A stretch of DNA of 64,000 bases, taken from contig NZ_PQSR01000003.1 of the NCBI RefSeq assembly GCF_002920635.1, positions 62,001 to 126,000 on the forward strand. The letters are read 5' to 3'. Source of the stretch: Streptomyces sp. Ru72 (GTDB lineage Bacteria; Actinomycetota; Actinomycetes; Streptomycetales; Streptomycetaceae). The number at the start of each line of letters is the position of its first letter. Position 1 is the first letter of the stretch. Positions 61,249 to 64,000 of this stretch are shown in pieces. Under the pieces are notes generated by a model, which worked only from the letters and a program-made list of their open reading frames with translations, was not told the DNA's origin and searched no databases. Made by a program: the position numbers and the translations under genes.

Positions 61249-61310
61249 CGACCCGAAGCCACACGTCCGCGACGCCGCCCGCCGACGGCCCGGCCACCCA
61301 CGAGGAACTC

Positions 61311-62483
61311 ATGAGCAGCACCGTCATCACCAACATCGCCAGCCTGGTCACCAACGACCCCTCCCTCGGTGACAGGTCCCCCCTTGGACTGATCCGGGAC
61401 GCGGCCCTCGTCCTCGACGGCGTCCGCGTCTCGTGGACCGGTGAGTCGAGCAAAGCACCCGCCACTGACAATCGGGTCGACGCAGGCGGCCGCGCGGTGA
61501 TCCCGGGCTTCGTGGACTCCCACTCGCACCTGGTCTTCGCGGGCGACCGCACCGAGGAGTTCAACGCCCGCATGTCGGGCCGCGGTTACTCGGCGGGGGG
61601 CATCCGCACCACGGTGGCCGCGACCCGGGCCGCGACGGACGCGGAACTGGAGACCAACCTCGTCCGCCACCTCACCGAGGCCCTCCGCCAGGGCACCACC
61701 ACCCTGGAGACCAAGTCCGGCTACGGCCTCACGGTCCACGACGAGGAGCGCGCCCTGCGGATCGCCTCCGCGCACACCGACGAGGTCACCTACCTCGGCG
61801 CCCACATCGTCTCCCCCGACTACGCCGACGACCCGGCCGCCTACGTGGCCCTGGTCACCGGCGAGATGCTCGACGCCTGCGCACCGCACGCCCGCTGGAT
61901 CGACGTCTTCTGCGAGAAGGGCGCCTTCGACGGCGACCAGGCCCGCGCGATCCTCACCGCGGGCCGGGACAAGGGCCTGCACCCGCGGGTCCACGCCAAC
62001 CAGCTGTCGTACGGCCCCGGTGTGCAGCTCGCCGTCGAACTCGGCGCGGCCAGCGCCGACCACTGCACGCACCTGACGGACGCCGACGTCGACGCCCTCG
62101 CGAACAGCGACACGGTCGCCACCCTGCTGCCGGGCGCCGAGTTCTCCACCCGCGCCCAGTGGCCCGACGCCCGCCGCCTCCTCGACGCGGGCGTCACGGT
62201 CGCCCTGTCCACCGACTGCAACCCCGGCTCGTCCTACACGTCCTCCGTGCCGTTCTGCATCGCGCTCGCCGTGCGGGACATGCGGATGACTCCGGACGAG
62301 GCGCTCTGGTCGGCCACGGCGGGCGGCGCCCGCGCCCTGCGCCGCACGGACGTCGGCCGCCTCTCCCCGGGCGCCTACGCGGACCTGGCGTTCCTCGACG
62401 CCCCGAGCCACGTCCACCTCGCCTACCGCCCGGGCGTGCCCCTGGTCGACGAGGTGTGGCGGCGGGGACGGAGGGTCGCCTAG
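61311..62483 (+). CDS. hutI: Imidazolonepropionase
   Basis: 390 residues from ATG 61311 with GAGGA upstream. It has the amidohydrolase motifs of HutI: the metal HxH in [13 protein letters not shown], the ISAGGIxxT-like stretch [52 protein letters not shown], and [20 protein letters not shown] near the C-terminus. It opens the imidazolone ring to give N-formimino-L-glutamate, the substrate of HutF. It is the last gene of the operon. HutH (histidine ammonia-lyase) is not in this window. Confidence 0.97.
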   Translation: MSSTVITNIASLVTNDPSLGDRSPLGLIRDAALVLDGVRVSWTGESSKAPATDNRVDAGGRAVIPGFVDSHSHLVFAGDRTEEFNARMSGRGYSAGGIRTTVAATRAATDAELETNLVRHLTEALRQGTTTLETKSGYGLTVHDEERALRIASAHTDEVTYLGAHIVSPDYADDPAAYVALVTGEMLDACAPHARWIDVFCEKGAFDGDQARAILTAGRDKGLHPRVHANQLSYGPGVQLAVELGAASADHCTHLTDADVDALANSDTVATLLPGAEFSTRAQWPDARRLLDAGVTVALSTDCNPGSSYTSSVPFCIALAVRDMRMTPDEALWSATAGGARALRRTDVGRLSPGAYADLAFLDAPSHVHLAYRPGVPLVDEVWRRGRRVA

Positions 62484-62507
62484 CCGTCAGGCAGCCGCCA
62501 TCGGTCG

Positions 62508-64000
62508 TCAGGCGGCGCCCGCCTTCCAGCGCTGATCGTCGCCGCCCTGGTCCCACATCAGGAAGACCGTGTCGCCGCCGTAGGGCGTGACCGCGTGGTC
62601 GGGAGCGATCGCCGGGCGGATCACTCCGCGGGAGTCGACCGTGAAGCGCAGGTTCTGCCCGTTCCGGCCGTAGACCGAGGAGCACTCCCAGATGCCGACG
62701 CCCCGGTAGGTGGAGCCGCGGCTGTCCAGGCAGAAGGCGGGGTCGGCCTCCGACTGCAGGACTGCGCGCGAGGCGTCGACGCGCCAGCGCTGCGTCGGCG
62801 ACGAGGAGCACGGGGCCGTGACGACGTCCGTGCCCAGGTCCATCACCCCGTCGCGGATGTCCAGGCACAGCCCCGAGGCGACGTTTACCACCTGGGCGTA
62901 CGTGCCGTTCGGCGGGTGCGCGACGGGAGGCTTCGGCTTGGGGGACGCCGGGTGCGTGGTCGCCGTGCGCGAGGGCGTCGGCGTCGGGCTCGGTGACGTC
63001 CTCGCCGGAGTGGGGGAGGGGGACGGGGAGGGCGAGGACGACGGCGTCACCGAGACCGTCGCCGTCACCGTCACCGCGGGCGGTGGCGTCGGCCTGCGGA
63101 TCTCGCTCGCGGCCCGCGCCGGCTGCGAACCGCCCGAGGCCATCAGGTAGACCAGCAGCGGAGCCAGTGCCACGCCCACGGCCGTCGCCGCCAGCGCGAA
63201 CCGCCGCGACGGCCACCAGTCGGCGAGCCCGGCCCCGGCGGCCGGGCTCTGCTCCTCCCCGTCGCCCCTCACGTACGCGGCGCCGCCCCACGGCAGCAGC
63301 CCCTCCGCCAGTGCCGTACGCGGGGCGTCCCGCAGGTGCGACAGCTCCTCGTACGCGGTGGCACAGTGCACGCAGTACGCCATGTGGGCGTGCAGATCGG
63401 CGCTGTAGCGCGGCTTGTCGGGGCGCACCGACTCCTCGATGAGCCGCCGGAAGTCCTGGCAGCGGGGGTTGCCCGAGCCGGCGAGCCGGGTCTTCAGGAC
63501 CGACTCGCGCAGCGCCTTGAACGCCGGTTCGATGTCGTACGCCACGTCCTGCGGGGACAGGCCGAGCAGAACCGCAGTGCGCTCCAGCGGCTCCTGGTCG
63601 ACGACGCCGTACCAGACCAGGCCCTGCACCCGGACCGGGAGCGCCTGGAACGCCGCCAGCATCGCCGGAGCCACGCCCTCGGGTCCGACCGCGCGCAGAT
63701 GTGCGAGCAGCCCCGGATCGAGCCGGGCGGCGCGCTCGTCCGTCGCCCATGCACGGGTCACCCGGCCCGTGAGCAGCAGGAGTTGGTGGCGCCACGGGCC
63801 GCGCGGGTCGGTGCCGCGGGCGGCGTCGCGGGACGCGAGCGCGAACGCCTGCGCGGTCAGCTGCCGGGCCGCCGTCTCCTCGACCGTGCACAGCCGTGCG
63901 TAGGCGAGGACAGCGGTGCGGTGACGCATGCGTAGTTCGCGCAGAGCTGGATACGCGGTCGGGGTGTCAGTCCTCAGCAGATCGGTGAGGCGGGCGTCGG
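62508..64000 (-). CDS. Sigma/anti-sigma-like membrane protein with C-terminal ricin-type lectin domain (N-terminus beyond the window)
   Basis: The frame runs open to the window edge (RLTDLLRTDTPTAYPALREL upstream of the Met at 63929), so the true start lies outside. The N-terminal part is helical and resembles ECF sigma-factor-type actinobacterial regions (AVLAYARLCTVEETAARQLT, VAPAMLAAFQALPVRVQGLV). A zf-HC2-like motif follows (HMAYCVHCATAYEELSHL), then one membrane helix (FALAATAVGVALAPLLVYLM) and a long Ser/Pro/Thr linker. The end is a ricin-B-type beta-trefoil (SGLCLDIRDG, APCSSSPTQRWRVD, DPAFCLDSRG, DQGGDDQRWKAG). It is a membrane protein with an outside sugar-binding head. Role inferred. 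Confidence 0.8.
   Translation of the reverse strand, partial: DARLTDLLRTDTPTAYPALRELRMRHRTAVLAYARLCTVEETAARQLTAQAFALASRDAARGTDPRGPWRHQLLLLTGRVTRAWATDERAARLDPGLLAHLRAVGPEGVAPAMLAAFQALPVRVQGLVWYGVVDQEPLERTAVLLGLSPQDVAYDIEPAFKALRESVLKTRLAGSGNPRCQDFRRLIEESVRPDKPRYSADLHAHMAYCVHCATAYEELSHLRDAPRTALAEGLLPWGGAAYVRGDGEEQSPAAGAGLADWWPSRRFALAATAVGVALAPLLVYLMASGGSQPARAASEIRRPTPPPAVTVTATVSVTPSSSPSPSPSPTPARTSPSPTPTPSRTATTHPASPKPKPPVAHPPNGTYAQVVNVASGLCLDIRDGVMDLGTDVVTAPCSSSPTQRWRVDASRAVLQSEADPAFCLDSRGSTYRGVGIWECSSVYGRNGQNLRFTVDSRGVIRPAIAPDHAVTPYGGDTVFLMWDQGGDDQRWKAGAA

Overview
This window is chromosomal DNA from a Streptomyces or a very close relative. It has extreme G+C with strong third-position bias, GTG starts with GTGA/ATGA overlaps, candidate leaderless promoters (TANNNT 6-7 nt before the start codon), and Streptomyces core genes. 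The strongest marker is a tRNA-Leu(UAA) gene at 37200-37283, which is bldA, the developmental UUA-decoding tRNA. The order RpfC/RpfA - eno - divIC - DUF501 - ppx - ndh - cfa - ABC pair - bldA matches the conserved Streptomyces core as I remember it.

Left part (1-17 kb), accessory-like. After the tail of an unidentified gene comes a 3561-residue secreted RHS/YD-repeat protein. It carries three LamG domains, a lysine-rich stretch, a Hint module and a short C-terminal domain with CxxC/DH/CxxC residues, read here as a polymorphic toxin. A small acidic gene whose ribosome site overlaps the toxin stop codon is the candidate immunity gene. Next come two DUF4034-like TPR-type paralogues, an orphan small gene, two large palindromes and a membrane-anchored M16-like peptidase.

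Middle (17-43.7 kb), mostly core. It holds two lipoproteins, a DUF1906 lysozyme-like exoenzyme, MazG, a cytochrome P450 (CYP107-like), and two Rpf-type wall hydrolases. One Rpf lacks the catalytic glutamate; the other lies behind a c-di-AMP (ydaO) riboswitch. Then follow enolase, the septation protein DivIC, DUF501, an Ppx/GppA phosphatase, and NADH dehydrogenase II behind a near-consensus Rex operator. A cyclopropane synthase, a MacB-type ABC transporter, bldA, PobA, a Bax-inhibitor-1-like protein and a thiolase complete the stretch.

Right part (43.7-64 kb). It holds an SGNH hydrolase, cystathionine beta-synthase, and a DUF4097-DrrA/DrrB-type ABC operon facing a two-domain HTH regulator across a cluster of GTTGC repeats. 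An RpiR regulator and a four-gene Roadblock/DUF4388 operon with no GTPase follow. A PLP decarboxylase lies divergent from a histidine-utilisation operon hutU - M20 amidohydrolase - hutF - hutI. This operon would convert urocanate to glutamate, with the M20 enzyme probably replacing HutG. The window ends inside a sigma/anti-sigma-like protein with a ricin-type lectin tail.

Three otherwise ordinary genes (16696-17057, 39678-40581, 47281-47662) each carry a one-base frameshift. This could be sequence error or real decay. No in-frame TTA codon was noticed in the genes read.
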